Of a stretch of DNA of 64,000 nt, positions 27,901-40,147 are shown piece after piece. Both the position numbers and the translations under genes were made by a program. Source of the stretch: Dermatophagoides farinae (Eukaryota; Arthropoda; Arachnida; Sarcoptiformes; Pyroglyphidae); assembly GCF_024713945.1 (NCBI RefSeq), contig NC_134677.1, positions 4,653,001 to 4,717,000 of the forward strand. The letters run 5' to 3'. Under the pieces are notes generated by a model, which ran no database searches, was not told the DNA's origin, and was given only the letters and a program-made list of their open reading frames with translations. The number at the start of each line of letters is the position of its first letter. Position 1 is the stretch's first letter.

Positions 27901-29627
27901 ATGATCATTTATTGAATTCTACTACAAAAAAAAGTAAGACCACTATCATTGCCAACATCATCATAATCATTATTTACTTTTCATTTTTTCGTCACATTTG
28001 TTATATATAAGAAACGCAGAATTAGTGAAATAATTGGTGAATAATGAAGAAATGAATGAATCTTTTTCAAAGAAATCATTTTTTTCTATATTCTCTTTAC
28101 TCATTTACTTATGTCAATGATGGTGGTGGTGGCAAAGTTCATCATTATCATAAACAAGAATATTTTAATTAATAGGCAAACAACTCTTCCGCTTGACTTA
28201 TGACTCTTTCTCATACACACACTGAAAGACAGATAAAAAAGAGAGAATTTTTTGTGCATAGTATCTACCAGAATGAAAGATAATGATGTAAATAATTTTA
28301 AGTTGAGTACACAAAATAATCAACATTTTTAAAAAAAAAATTTCGCCAATCATCAACAAATAACATAAACAACCAGAATATCATCATCAACTAGAAATAT
28401 TTTGCCTAAAGCTATTATGGGCAACGGATTGTGCAAAAATTTATATAAAAAAAATGTATGAAGCATGCTTGTTTGTGTGTGTGGATGCCATTTTGATCAA
28501 CAAAAAGAGAAAAAGCTTAATCAGAAAGGTGCTGTTTACAATTATAATCATTACCACCTTGATTCATTCACACACACACACACAAAATTTTAATTCATTA
28601 AGATAATGATTACATGACGTTAAAAATTTTTATGAAAAGTAAAAAAAAAATTCTTTAGTTTAATAATGTTATTCCTTAATATTGGCAATTCAAAACATAT
28701 ATGATCAATCTTTCAAACTTTCATTCAATTCACATCATCACATCACACATTAAATATATAATTGATAATTGATTACTACGTATATTTTTGCACTTCATTT
28801 TTTTTTATTAATTATCATTTTTTCTATTTTCTTCATGAGATTCAACTTAAAATCTAATTTTAAAAAATATTCTACAATTTGAGGTGGGGGTCTTTTCACG
28901 ATTGTCTGATGATCGACATAGATTTAGAATTTTTTTTTTATCGCACTTGCCAATGTCAATGGTATTTTTTTTCCTTTATGAATTAGAATTAACTGAGTTT
29001 TTTTTTGTCATAAAGGTTAAAATTGATGCACTTGACTTTTTGATTGACAACTAATCGATCAATACGAGTAATGTATCATGAATTGCAAAAAATTCTTTCT
29101 TCCATAGTAAGAAAAAAAAATTAATTGGATATATTTATTGTCAAGAATAAAAAAAAAGACGGAAGAAAAATCGACATTTGATTTGACAGCTAACAAGCAA
29201 GCAAGCAAGCGCGAAACAAAACAAAACAAAAAACAAAAAAAAGCAACAGTAACATTTACAAGTTATGTAACCCAGACACGGCGAAAAGTTAGGTGCCAAC
29301 TAGCAACCAAAAAAAAAAAATCCAGAAATCATCATCATCATATATATTGCTAACACCAATAACAACAACAACAACAACAAAAAATATCACAACATAGACA
29401 TAATAAATACATTTATATATTTGAACCATAATGAAATCCAAATATATTATAAATGAATGAAACATATAAATCAGTATATATCTTTGTGTGTGTGTGTGTA
29501 TTTATATGTGTTCAATCATATCTTCATAAAATATGGTATCATATGTGTGTGTGTGTTTTCACAGACACACATCCAAATGATATATTTGTGAAAAAAATAA
29601 AAATAATCGAACCTCAATCAATCAATC

Positions 29628-29631
<4 letters not shown>

Positions 29632-29664
<33 letters not shown>
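29632..29664. repeat. (CA)n microsatellite
   Basis: About 16 CA units. Confidence 0.9.
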
Positions 29665-29668
<4 letters not shown>

Positions 29669-32600
29669 AATACAATCAAATCAATATACAAAAAAAATAA
29701 ACGAATGAAAATAGTACATCACCACACAGAGCGATCTGGCTTCAAAATAAAAAAAAATGCCGATTGATATCTATCATCAACAACAAAATGACAAACTAGC
29801 ATTAATGAAATTAATAAAATGAATAAATGAATGAATGAAAATTAAAATCAAATCAAGAAAATGAAAAAAAAACAATTGTCATCACTCATTGGCTAAATGA
29901 TAATTCTATGTTATAGCCAAATGGGCAACCTTTGAACCTTCTTTTGGGATATTAATATAGAAAAATTTATTTAATGAAAAGAAATGGATGCTCAATGTGT
30001 GTGTGTTTTTATATTAGATAGGATAGATTGACTCAAATGGCTCGAATGAACAACAAGGGAAAGGAAAAAATTTTTTTTCTTTCTTTTCTTTGGGTTGCCT
30101 GATCTAAAAATAGCTCGACAAACTCCACACATACACACACACATAGAAAAAGAGAAAGAGTGTGTTAGGCGTCGAGGACGTCGTCGAGAGAACGAGATAG
30201 CAATAGAAAAAAAAAACGGAACGAATATACACACATAGTCCATATACTTGTACGGCCACGATAATCCTCTATCATCTTCATTTCTCTCATTGCCATTTAC
30301 CACGATTCTCTCTTCCCCCCTTCGAGATAACAATGTGTGTGTGTGTCGGTAAATTTTTTTTTTGTTACGTTTTTTCACAGGGTCTAAAATATTTTTATTT
30401 TGCAAATCAACGGGCCAAAATTATCAAACTAAAAAATGAACAGTTATGTTTTCCTGTAATCATAAACACTAATCACCTGTATCACTACTATGTTGATGGG
30501 TGAGATTGATTTGAGGGATGTTTTCCAAATTTTTTTTTAATCTTGATGACCGATCCAATCACCATTTTTTTATAAAAAAATTTTTTGGTTTTGAATGCAA
30601 ATTTTAAATGCATGATAATTTTTTTTCATCAATTACATAATACTAACCACATGGACATTTATCATATAAATATTCAGATCCTGGAACATCTGATTGATCA
30701 GAATAAATTTTTCGGTGTGTTGTTTTATTCTTATTCTTCTTATTTTATTCTCTAAAAAGTTGTCGATAAACACAAGCGTTAATAACAATCATTTTTTATT
30801 TTTTGAATGTTGAACACTGAATGGCGATGATTTTGGTGTTGGTGGTGGGTGTGGTGATGATGATGTTTAAGTTTTTTTTTTATTTTTTTTTCAGTGTTTG
30901 TATATATGGTATGATCGGAATGGTGCATAATATGATGATGACAACGATGAATTGGCAGAATGATTTTTGTGAATTGAATATCAAAGAGAGATGAAAATGA
31001 CACACACACACAGACGCATACATAGAAATGCACAGAAATTTTGTAGCAACGACAACAAGCAATTTTTATTTCGTGACAGAAACAAAACATAAACACACAC
31101 AAATAGAAAGTATATGAGAAATGAAAAAGTAAAAAAAAAATAAAATAAAATAAAATAAGGGAACAAGTTGAAATCAAAATCGAAAAACATCAACCAGTGT
31201 TTCAATGATATTTGTTGCCTTTTGTTTGATCGGTTGGATAATGTACTGAAAAACACACACATACACACACACACAAAAGAAAATCAATTTTTGAAGAAAA
31301 AAAAGTTAGTCAAATTTGGAAGAATAATCTAATGAATGAATGAAAAAAAGAAATAAATATTAGTGATAATAATCATTAAAGATATAGTCAAAAATACACT
31401 TACCCCATTTATTCAAATGGATAATTTTTTTTGTCATCTCTAATATTGAATTTTGTGAGTTATAAAGTCTATACACACAAAATGAAACAGAATGACCTAA
31501 GATTGCACTAATTACATCACATTGAAAGACCTATAAGATTCATAATTTTATGATGATGCTAATTCTTTGAAAAGGATTGAACCATTTATTCGTATGTATC
31601 ATATACAGATAGACAAACACACAAACATACATACGATTCTTGATGCAGAAACAAAATTAACAAAAAAAATCACCTCTTGGTTAATTTTTCTTCGAGGTTA
31701 CAAAATAATTTGTAGGTCGTCTCTAATTCGACATCATTAACATTATCATCATTGATTATACAGGGGTATGATCAAGTTGATAATGATGAACATTAACAAA
31801 AATGATTAATAATAATAATACTATGTCACAATGTGGTCTTGATCGGATCATTTGATTTATGGATGGATTCGTTTTTTTTTTTGGATAATGTTTGCTGATT
31901 ATTTGTTGTTGACTTCGATGATGATTAAAGATGAGCTTCATTCATAATTTATCAATATTTTATATGTACAATTGGTAAAAAAACGAATGAATGAATTGAA
32001 TGAATAATGGAAATCCACGATGTTTGATGAATTCATTCATACACACACACACACACATACACACAAAATAAGCATTCAAAGTAATATTGACATCAGCAAC
32101 ATTCGGCAAGATTGAATACCATTACAACATCCAAGAACACAGCCATCCAAAAATCATCCATTGGAGACGTTCAAATGAGAACGGGATACCATTTGTACGA
32201 CACTTGATCATCAACCATCACCATAATCATCATTATTATTATTATTTCCACAACATCGACATCATCATGATCAACACGATGATCGACCAAAATTCAGAAA
32301 TAACGAATATAAAATAGAAGAGAAAAAAAAAATAAAGGCTCCAAACTAATACAGACACACATACAAACACAAATAGAAAGAGAAAAATAGACAGACGGAC
32401 ATAGAGGGAGAAAAAGAGAGTGGAATAGAGATCATCATCATCATCATCATCATAGAAAAGTATACTGTGTGTTTGTATATGTATATGTGCATAATTGTAT
32501 TGAGTATCCGTGGTTTCGCCTCTAATATGAGGAGTCTCAACCAAAAAAAAAAAAAAATCAAATATAATTCAGGTCTTTTTGGCTCGCTCCCTTTCGAAAG

Positions 32601-32927
32601 TGAGAGATAGAAAAACATAGAGAATGAAAAAATAAAACAACCACTACCACATAATCATCATCATCATTATTGTGAATGAAATGTGTATATTCATCACGAT
32701 GATGATGATGATGATGATAGTAATAATAATAATTTCAATCGTGGTAGTAGAATTTACCAGAAAGATATCCATTCGTTGTCAAGATCAAACGAATGAACAA
32801 ATGTTATAAACATTGCGTTGTGGTAGTAGTAAGTAGTAGTACATTGGATTTGATTTGAAATAAAAAAAAAATAAAAAAAATTCGTAGTCAAAATATCATT
32901 TTGGAACACCGATCGACGACCGACACA

Positions 32928-34005
32928 CTATAGTTTCGGTCCTAGAAGAAATATTTTGACAGGATATGAAATATCAAATGCTGCTAGTAACGAAGCTATA
33001 CTTTTGTTCCTTATAATACCACAATCATGCGTCCATATCAGAATTTCATGAATCCAGATTCTTTCATGAAAACCAGAATAGAATGGTCTAGGGATTCTCA
33101 ACTTGGAGCGAGAGAATTTTTCTTTCATAGACACTTTATGTTTATGAAAAAGTTTGACCACTTATGTACCGACCGGCCATCTATTTTTTTCTGCTTAAAG
33201 GAAGCGGTATACAATTCTATTGGTCGTAGTACGGTAGAAATTATATGAATGATATTCTGGATTCTATCATCAAGCTATATATTTTTTAACAGAAAAATTG
33301 TTAATATAAGATGTATGATGTATTCTGAGTTATAATGATAATGATTCTATGATGTGCTCATTCCTGATGATTATGGTGTGAACACAGAGCCATTTTGATT
33401 AAACATAGAACATAGAACATAGAACTATTTACTATCACTCTGGACCGTTCCTGTCTATTATTATAATAACGGTGAACCGTTTCTCATTTCAACTATAGGC
33501 GTTTTCATTCATTTATTTTCATTTCCAATTGTCTTCTGTCCATATGTTGTTATTATATCTCTATATATACCGATTAGAAATATTCAAGTAGCGGTACATA
33601 CAAGGTTTAGAATTTATTAGATAGTATTATCATCATTAAGGATAGCTCATCATCACCATCATTGAATGATTGAATCGGTGACCGCCATTCCAGCTAAGGA
33701 ATGTAGATCATGGCTAAAGCAAACGAAAGAAAATACAAAAAATAGGCACTAGACATGATATGTGGAGCCATTCGGCATCGATATTTATTCGTCTGCTACA
33801 CGATCCATTCATCCATCCATATCGAAAAAGAATAGATGGGTCTATGGCTTTTAAAGAAAAAAAAATTGATAGCGAAAAGTTTTTTTTAAATATTTTTTTT
33901 TCTACTGTGATGTTTTTTCCTTTCTCTTTCGATTGTATGAGGAACTTCATTGATGGACGTATTGTTCAATGTTGGGTAATCATTCGATTTGATCAAGTTC
34001 GGTAA
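32928..34005. other. Less AT-rich block with open frames, unassigned
   Basis: Base composition is less skewed than in the flanks, and several 60-80 codon frames are open. One runs on the minus strand at 32928-33161 (contains RIPRPFYSGFHERIW), and a plus-strand frame near 33670-33750 contains IPAKECRSWLKQTK. No splice-linked gene model or known family emerged. It could be a decayed gene or transposon, or chance. Confidence 0.2.
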
Positions 34006-34917
34006 ATCAGGGTTAGCAGGCATTTGGCTGGTCAGTTCCAGTCAATTAAATCGAATTAAATATTGATCAAATGATTATCGATCGAACAAAGTATATGTGT
34101 GATATGCGTATACACACACACACACAAACAATGTTAGATAAAAATTGTCTACAATTGATAATAAGAATGATTGTTATTAGATTCATTAAAGTATCATCAT
34201 TTCCTTACTGTTAATATGGTACCTAAAATTTTTTTTCTCTAATTTAGTTCATTTATTTCAAACCGGTTAATCAAAACTAATATGATCTTGTCAGATGCTG
34301 TGCATGCATATGAACGGTTTCGAGTACATTAAATAAGTATTAATAATAGTTGCTTGAGGCGTTTATTAGAACTTGCATGGCTAATGCATCCGTATAAATT
34401 GACATGTTTCCATCATCAAAAAAAGTTTATCTGGATTGATTTTTATATAGATAATCGGCCAAAAAAAAAAACTGTCACAAAGAATTTTCGTTATCAGATG
34501 TCGATGATCTCTATATATCGAATGGCAGATCATTCTTGATATCAATAATAAAAAAAAATATCGTCACATAAATGATCGGCGAGATTTAGATTTCATTTAT
34601 AAAAAGAAATTTTATTATGTTAATGAACATTGTGAATTTTTTTTTTTTTTTTTGATACCAAATAATCATTGCCATAATAAACAATTGTGATTATTAGTAC
34701 AATAATAAGTGAGATAAAAAAAACTGTCATTGATGATGCTGGTCGATTCGATTGGTTTGAATTCTTTGATATAAACAAATATCATTAAATTGATAATTAT
34801 TTCTTCTTCTTTATCAGATATTCGAATAAAATCATGATCAAATCTTGATAATATAATAAAAAAAGAAAAGAAACCAAATAGAATTCATTATTAGAACATA
34901 CGATGAATATTATTCGG

Positions 34918-34923
34918 TTTATT
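34918..34923 (-). terminator. Candidate polyadenylation signal of SF3B3
   Basis: Minus-strand AATAAA about 117 nt downstream of the SF3B3 stop codon (35040-35042). Confidence 0.45.
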
Positions 34924-35039
34924 CATTTACATTTACAAAAAACGATGAAATAATAGAAATGAAAATTCTTAGGTACGTAATTGTCGTGAATGACAATGTA
35001 TGGAGCGATTGTCACAATTATTAAACATTATTCTATGTT

Positions 35040-38000
35040 TTAGAATGCATATTGTGTTCTCATGTCCTCCAATTTTTTCGACACCTAAATATTTATAATA
35101 GAAAAAACAAACAAAAATTGTATTAAAATATTTTGCTATCAAAATTCAATTAAACATACCTCTGCTGGTGAAAAGTCTAAATCTTCGGCAATGCTTTTCT
35201 GTTTGCTAAAATCCATTGAATTGAATTGTTCACAGAGATCACCATCGATGATATTTTTCACTGGAAAATAAAATGACCTATAAGCAAGATGATCACGACC
35301 ACATAGTGGTGCATTTTCCGAACGCATATACATTTCAAGATGTTGAAAAAAATCCAATTGTTCGTGTGATGTGAATGGAACCAATACACCAACGGCGCCT
35401 GAAATTGTCGTATAAACTAATGCTTCGGAAAATCCCGGTATCAATGTTGCTTTGTTCAATGAAAGTACCAGATCACCAATATGAAAATTACAAATTGTTT
35501 CCGCTTTTTGTGATGCACCACCAAGCCATCCACGATCCCAAAGAGATTTCAATCCGGTAGGATCATCATCAATTTCATCATTGACATCTGCCGGTAGTCG
35601 AATGATCGATACGTTGCCGAATTTGTCAGCACAAACAATCGTATCATAATCAAGTATACATGTACAGGTCACCCAACGTGGGAAAACATCATCGGCGAAT
35701 ACAATTAATTGATTTTCCGATCGCTTGTACCGAACAAAGTAATAGCTTTCCTGTACATCAGAAACATAGATACGATTGCCCATTGTATTGATGGTAACGA
35801 TAAAATTCTGTATGGTTTTGTTTTCGCATTTTTTCAGTAATTTCTTTTTTCCCAGATCATAAATTCGTAAAAGTTTTCCAACGCCTATAACAACTTTTCC
35901 TTGAAATTGAGCCATAGCTCTTGGAACATCTTCGACTGGTGTTTTATGTACTAAAGTTAAATGTTCAAGATCGGTTTCAAATTTATACGTATGAATTTCA
36001 CAACCAGAATGTTGTCTGTCTAATAATCGTAATCTACTTGCAACACCAACTAAAATATAATATCCTTCGGGATCGTTTGTAAAACGGCATAAAGTCATAC
36101 TAAATGCGGCTTCATTTTGTTCCAGAGAAAATTTATGTAGTGTTTTGCCATTGACTGGATTAAAAACTCGAATCAACGATGCCCATGTATCAGGGCCAGG
36201 TTTAGGTGCCCCAAACACATTTTCCGGAAGATTTTCTTTAAGAAATGCTGCAGCCATTTCAGAAACATGTTGTTTCTCATCAGCAGGTGCAGAATCAATC
36301 ATTTCTTGTGCCAATTGTTGTTTACGAACTGTTTTTGAAGCTGGTGTCAATGCATTATGATCAGTTTCAATCATTACAACGTAATAAGTTTCAGGATGTA
36401 TGGCAAATTTTCTTGGCGTATATTCCAATTCGACTAAATGTTGATTGAATACATTTCCCAGATTTTCTAAGGCCAATATACGCAAAGTATTGTGTGAAAT
36501 AGCTACAATTCCTTCTGGACATTGTTCAGAAGAAAAACCAGAAGCATATTCCAATGGTTCATATGAAAGAGGAGTCAAATGAAAACGATTTTGATAATAA
36601 TAACAGAGCCAAGTACGGCTGGACAATGCAAGCAATGATTCTTTGCCTTGCATACAAACTTGAAACAATTTAATGGGACGACTACCGAGATAACGAGTTT
36701 GAGGGTCTGATAGTGTACCGTTATTTTCATCCAAAACGGTACGCAAATGAACTCCATTCTGAAGGCCAACATTTAAGTACAATTTCCCCTTGGATTTTTC
36801 ATCAGATTTCATCAATCCCATTTGTACGATTGACAATGATTCAGGTCTGGCTGGAAGACCTTGTAATGACAATGGCGTTAAACATTCCTAGATGATAATT
36901 CAAATGAACAATTGATAATGCAAATTAATTCCGATGATGATAATCTATTTTTACTTACCAATGGATCCAAAGAGATAATACGAACAGTATTGTCTGCCAA
37001 ACCAATTGCCAAGAAACGGCAACGTTGTTCACCAGTTGGTACATCGCCCAAAGCCATACAAATCACCTCTGAATTCATATCTTTGCGTTCTGTGTATTCA
37101 TTTAATTGGCCACCGAGATCCATTTCAAAGTAAACGATTTCTCCTCCGCCTAATGCAATTACCACTTGACGGGAATTTATGGCACAGCGTACGATTTGCT
37201 TACGTCCTGGTGCACGCCATTCATTCACACGTTTATCGGCACGAATATGTCGAATACCATCAGGATATACTTGAACTAATGCATCTTCACCAATCTGAGC
37301 ACAATTGATTGTTTGTGTAGAGCCTAGAAATCCTGAATCTGTAATTTCTTCAACAGTTTCACCAATCGAAAGAACAAGCGTTGCATTGACAAACGAGACA
37401 ATAATGTAGGCATCATATTTATCTTCGCTACGTTTTTTAACCGTCCAAACGGCATTTGGATTGGCGGGTAATTCTGAAACAGCCATCTCAGACACTTCCA
37501 AACCATGACGCAATAGTCGAAAAGTAGAACGAGGTCCACGTCCACAAGCCATCAATAATTGTGGAGTTTCTTCGTTGGCAACATCAGCTATCTGACAGTG
37601 CATGATTGGTGACAGTGATTCTGTTTCATCGACCAGGACCAAATTTTTTAAACTTCGAGGTGTGAAATAAAAAGTTTCACCTTCATTCAAAGGCATTGAA
37701 CTACTGAATTCAGGCTCATTATCATTGTCACCAAGATGAACAATTTGATACAAATAATGATTGCCAAATTCTGAAGCAACAAACAAGAATCCAGTACGAA
37801 GCACACATAAACTGGTGGCAACAGGAACAGTGTCAAAATATTTGATTTTAACTTCGGTAACAATATCATCATCAACTTCAAGAGTAATTTTGAATATATC
37901 GCCCTGTTCACTTTGTACTAGGAAGAAAAACATGGATTTGGTCTTATGAGATGCACTGCAAACGAAAATCATTCCTCGATCAGGATCATCGAGATCATAA

Positions 38001-38885
38001 CGTCTTCGAGGTATTGGACAGCGAATATCTGGCTGGTCACCGAAATTTTTATAAGTTATATAATTTTCCGAACAGATTAATACACCTGATGGCCCATCAG
38101 TTCCACCCGGTACAGATATGAGAAAATTTCCATGTTCTTCAAGATTTTCACTATATTTTCTAACAACATGATTGAGACCAAGATCAAGTTCATAAAATGT
38201 TAATTGTTGTTGTGTTTGTTGTGCTGTTTCTCCCGTATGATCAATATCAACATCTTCATAATCCATTTCAAGACAAGCAAACATTGGATTTTCAAATCCA
38301 ACATCCACGCCAACAGTATGATAAACGAATGTGTTAGATTTATGAGCTTCAAGAGGTGAAGAAATTGTAAGTCGAGCCGTGGCATCTCGATTAAGAATGT
38401 ATACTAACTTTTGCTTTTCAACAGCACTTATCATGACTGCACGACCTTTTGGATCAATAGCTAAATATTGACCAGGAACAATACGGCGACAGCCACTTTT
38501 ACCAAATGTTTCTTGATGAACCTTTTGAAATAAAGTGATATCAATTAAAAATAGTTATAATTGAAAACAATGAAAATCATACCTTATCGAAACAATTTTT
38601 TGCCGGAATGTATTCAAGAATGACAATACGGCCTGAATCAGAACCGACGAGCAAATAATCTTTTGAACCACCAGTCAAACGAAAAGCAATCATCGAACGA
38701 ATGACACCGAAAATGTCAATGGATAGAAGTGAATATACTTTACCAGTACTAGGATCTGGACGTACAAGTTCCAGTATTCGGCCTTTGGCCAAAGCAATTT
38801 CTTGCTGTTTAGTGCCGGCAAAGTTTCCATGAACAGCCAAAGAAATATGAGTGGCACGTTGTAATGTCAAATTGTAGAGATGCAT
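35040..38885 (-). CDS. SF3B3: Splicing factor 3b subunit 3 (SF3b130/SAP130)
   Basis: Four exons: 38583-38885, 36959-38521, 35160-36887 and 35040-35084. All three introns are phase 0 and 61-75 nt long. The product is 1212 residues, against 1217 in human. The start MHLYNLTLQRATHI, the internal ECLTPLSLQGLPARPES and the end VSKKLEDMRTQYAF are near-identical to vertebrate SF3B3. The last exon encodes only 14 residues and a stop. The family folds into three WD-like beta-propellers (MMS1/CPSF-A architecture) and is a structural part of the SF3b complex of U2 snRNP, which recognises the intron branch point in the nucleus. It also occurs in SAGA-type complexes in animals. A truncated LINE begins about 270 bp upstream of the start codon. 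Confidence 0.98.
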
Positions 38886-39143
38886 TCTTTATGATAATCT
38901 GTGAATCAATTCGGTCACAATGATAATCAGGCTGACATTTCAAAATTTAGGCGGCAAAAACATTCTAGACCTAAACAAATCATTCCGTATACACAATACA
39001 AATTGTTTGCGAGTCAATTACCTCAATGCGAACAATGTGGTCTCATCATGGAATCCAAATTATCGTAGACTGCCATCTATCAATCTGAAATAGAATCGTA
39101 CCGAAAAAATAGATTCAATTTATGTTCTAAACCTGTAGATGGC
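38886..39143. promoter_or_regulatory. SF3B3 upstream region with convergent CTCF-core-like motifs
   Basis: This is the only sequence between the SF3B3 start codon and the LINE insertion, so it probably contains the promoter. CCTGTAGATGGCAG at 39132-39145 (plus strand) matches the 14-base CTCF consensus CCASYAGRKGGCRS at 13 positions. Its TAGATGGCAG core also occurs on the minus strand at 39070-39079. The two cores are oppositely oriented and about 65 bp apart. The motif comparison is from memory of the consensus. Confidence 0.35.
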
Positions 39144-39157
39144 AGTTGAATACCATT
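39144..39157. repeat. Target-site duplication, left copy (LINE)
   Basis: AGTTGAATACCATT, identical to 40134-40147 and flanking the LINE fragment on its 3' side. Confidence 0.85.
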
Positions 39158-40133
39158 TTTTATTTATTTATTTATTTAGAAAAAGCAAAACGCTCCTATA
39201 CCTTAAAATAGGAGTTGATAAAGATTTACAAAAAATAAAATAAAAATGAGAAATATAACAAAAAATTATAAACAATTATAAATAGAAAGAAGGAAATTTG
39301 AAAAATATTTTCTAATATTTTCATCCAACATATTGGATAGAGAATTAGACATATCAGAACAGTAACAAGCGAAAAAACATCTCTGTGCTGCAAAACGATC
39401 ACATTCCAAAATTAAATGTAAAGATGTTTGTGAAGGATTACCACAGAAACATGACGATTGATCTTTGATTCGCATTCTGTTTAAATACTGGTTGAATTTT
39501 CCATGGTTTGTAAGAAATTGGGTAAGAATGAAATCGGGAGACAGATTGATTCCTGATCTGATGCTTACCAGTGGAAAAAATTTTTTAGTAGTGGATCCAT
39601 TAGAGCAGTGATTCCCAACCGGTGGTTCGCGAACCCCTGGGGGTTCGTGGGATATGCAAAAGGGTAACTTTGTATGTACTCGAATTTTTGAAAGGGGTTC
39701 GCGAAGAAAAAAAGGTTGGGAATCACTGCATTAGAGCATGTTGTCCAAATCTCATTCCAGGCACAATATAGTTGTTTTTTGAATTCATATTTAAAGAAGG
39801 ATAAAGGCAAAAGATCGTAATTCAAAATCGGCGATTCTACAGCTCTTTTGGCTAAATAATCCGCTAATTCGTTTCCAAAATTTCCATTATGCGCTTTAAC
39901 CCATTCGAAACAAATATGTCCATTAAAATTGACGATTTTTTGAAAAATATGCTGTACCATCCTATTGGAAGAATAGATTTTTTGAATCGACAACAATACA
40001 GCTTGAGAATCAGACATAATTTTAACGCCAGGAACATTATTATCAACAACCCAATTTATAGCCTCAACAACAGCCAAAAGTTCGGCTTGGTAAATTGAAC
40101 AACGATTATCCAGACGAAACATTTTTCTCAAAA
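39158..40133 (-). mobile_element. 5'-truncated non-LTR retrotransposon (RNase H and zinc-knuckle end)
   Basis: On the minus strand the frame begins within an RNase H domain. It has YQAELLAVVEAI, then MSDSQAV, then WVKAHNG and GNELADYLAKRA, which supply the E, D and final D of the RNase H active site. The first catalytic Asp is lost to 5' truncation. Downstream is a CxCG...QTSLHLILECDRF segment, a cysteine/histidine motif usual at the end of LINE ORF2 proteins in RNase H-bearing clades (I, R1, Jockey type). The ORF ends at 39266, a short 3' UTR follows, and a (TAAA)n tail abuts the left duplication. A 14-bp target-site duplication brackets the insert. The only interruption of the frame is the MITE at 39606-39728. 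The copy cannot transpose alone because the endonuclease and reverse transcriptase are absent. Confidence 0.9.
39606..39728. mobile_element. hAT-type MITE nested in the LINE
   Basis: A 123-bp insert with perfect 15-bp terminal inverted repeats CAGTGATTCCCAACC. A second, internal inverted block (GTTCGCGAACCCC and its partner) lies inside. It is flanked by an exact 8-bp duplication CATTAGAG (39598-39605 and 39729-39736). CAGTG-type termini with 8-bp duplications are the hallmark of hAT DNA transposons. The element is too short to encode a transposase, so it is a non-autonomous copy. It is much more GC-rich than its surroundings. Confidence 0.92.
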
Positions 40134-40147
40134 AGTTGAATACCATT
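40134..40147. repeat. Target-site duplication, right copy (LINE)
   Basis: AGTTGAATACCATT, identical to 39144-39157. It marks the truncated 5' end of the LINE. Confidence 0.85.

Larger units (their letters stand above)
25000..34917. other. Long interval without a supported gene
   Basis: Upstream of Galpha-s (its promoter and 5' UTR exons would start near 25000) and downstream of SF3B3. It contains abundant poly-A/T, CA/GT and CAT tracts, a GAC/GGC-rich low-complexity patch at about 26330-26370, and a less AT-rich block at about 32900-34010 described separately. Long open frames such as 29992-30405 (minus) consist of charged and repeat-derived residues and look like chance. Confidence 0.45.

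Noticed and set aside
29992-30405. 137-codon minus-strand open frame
   Set aside because: Composed of Lys/Arg/His/Ser stretches from A-runs and CA repeats, with no domain and no splice partner.
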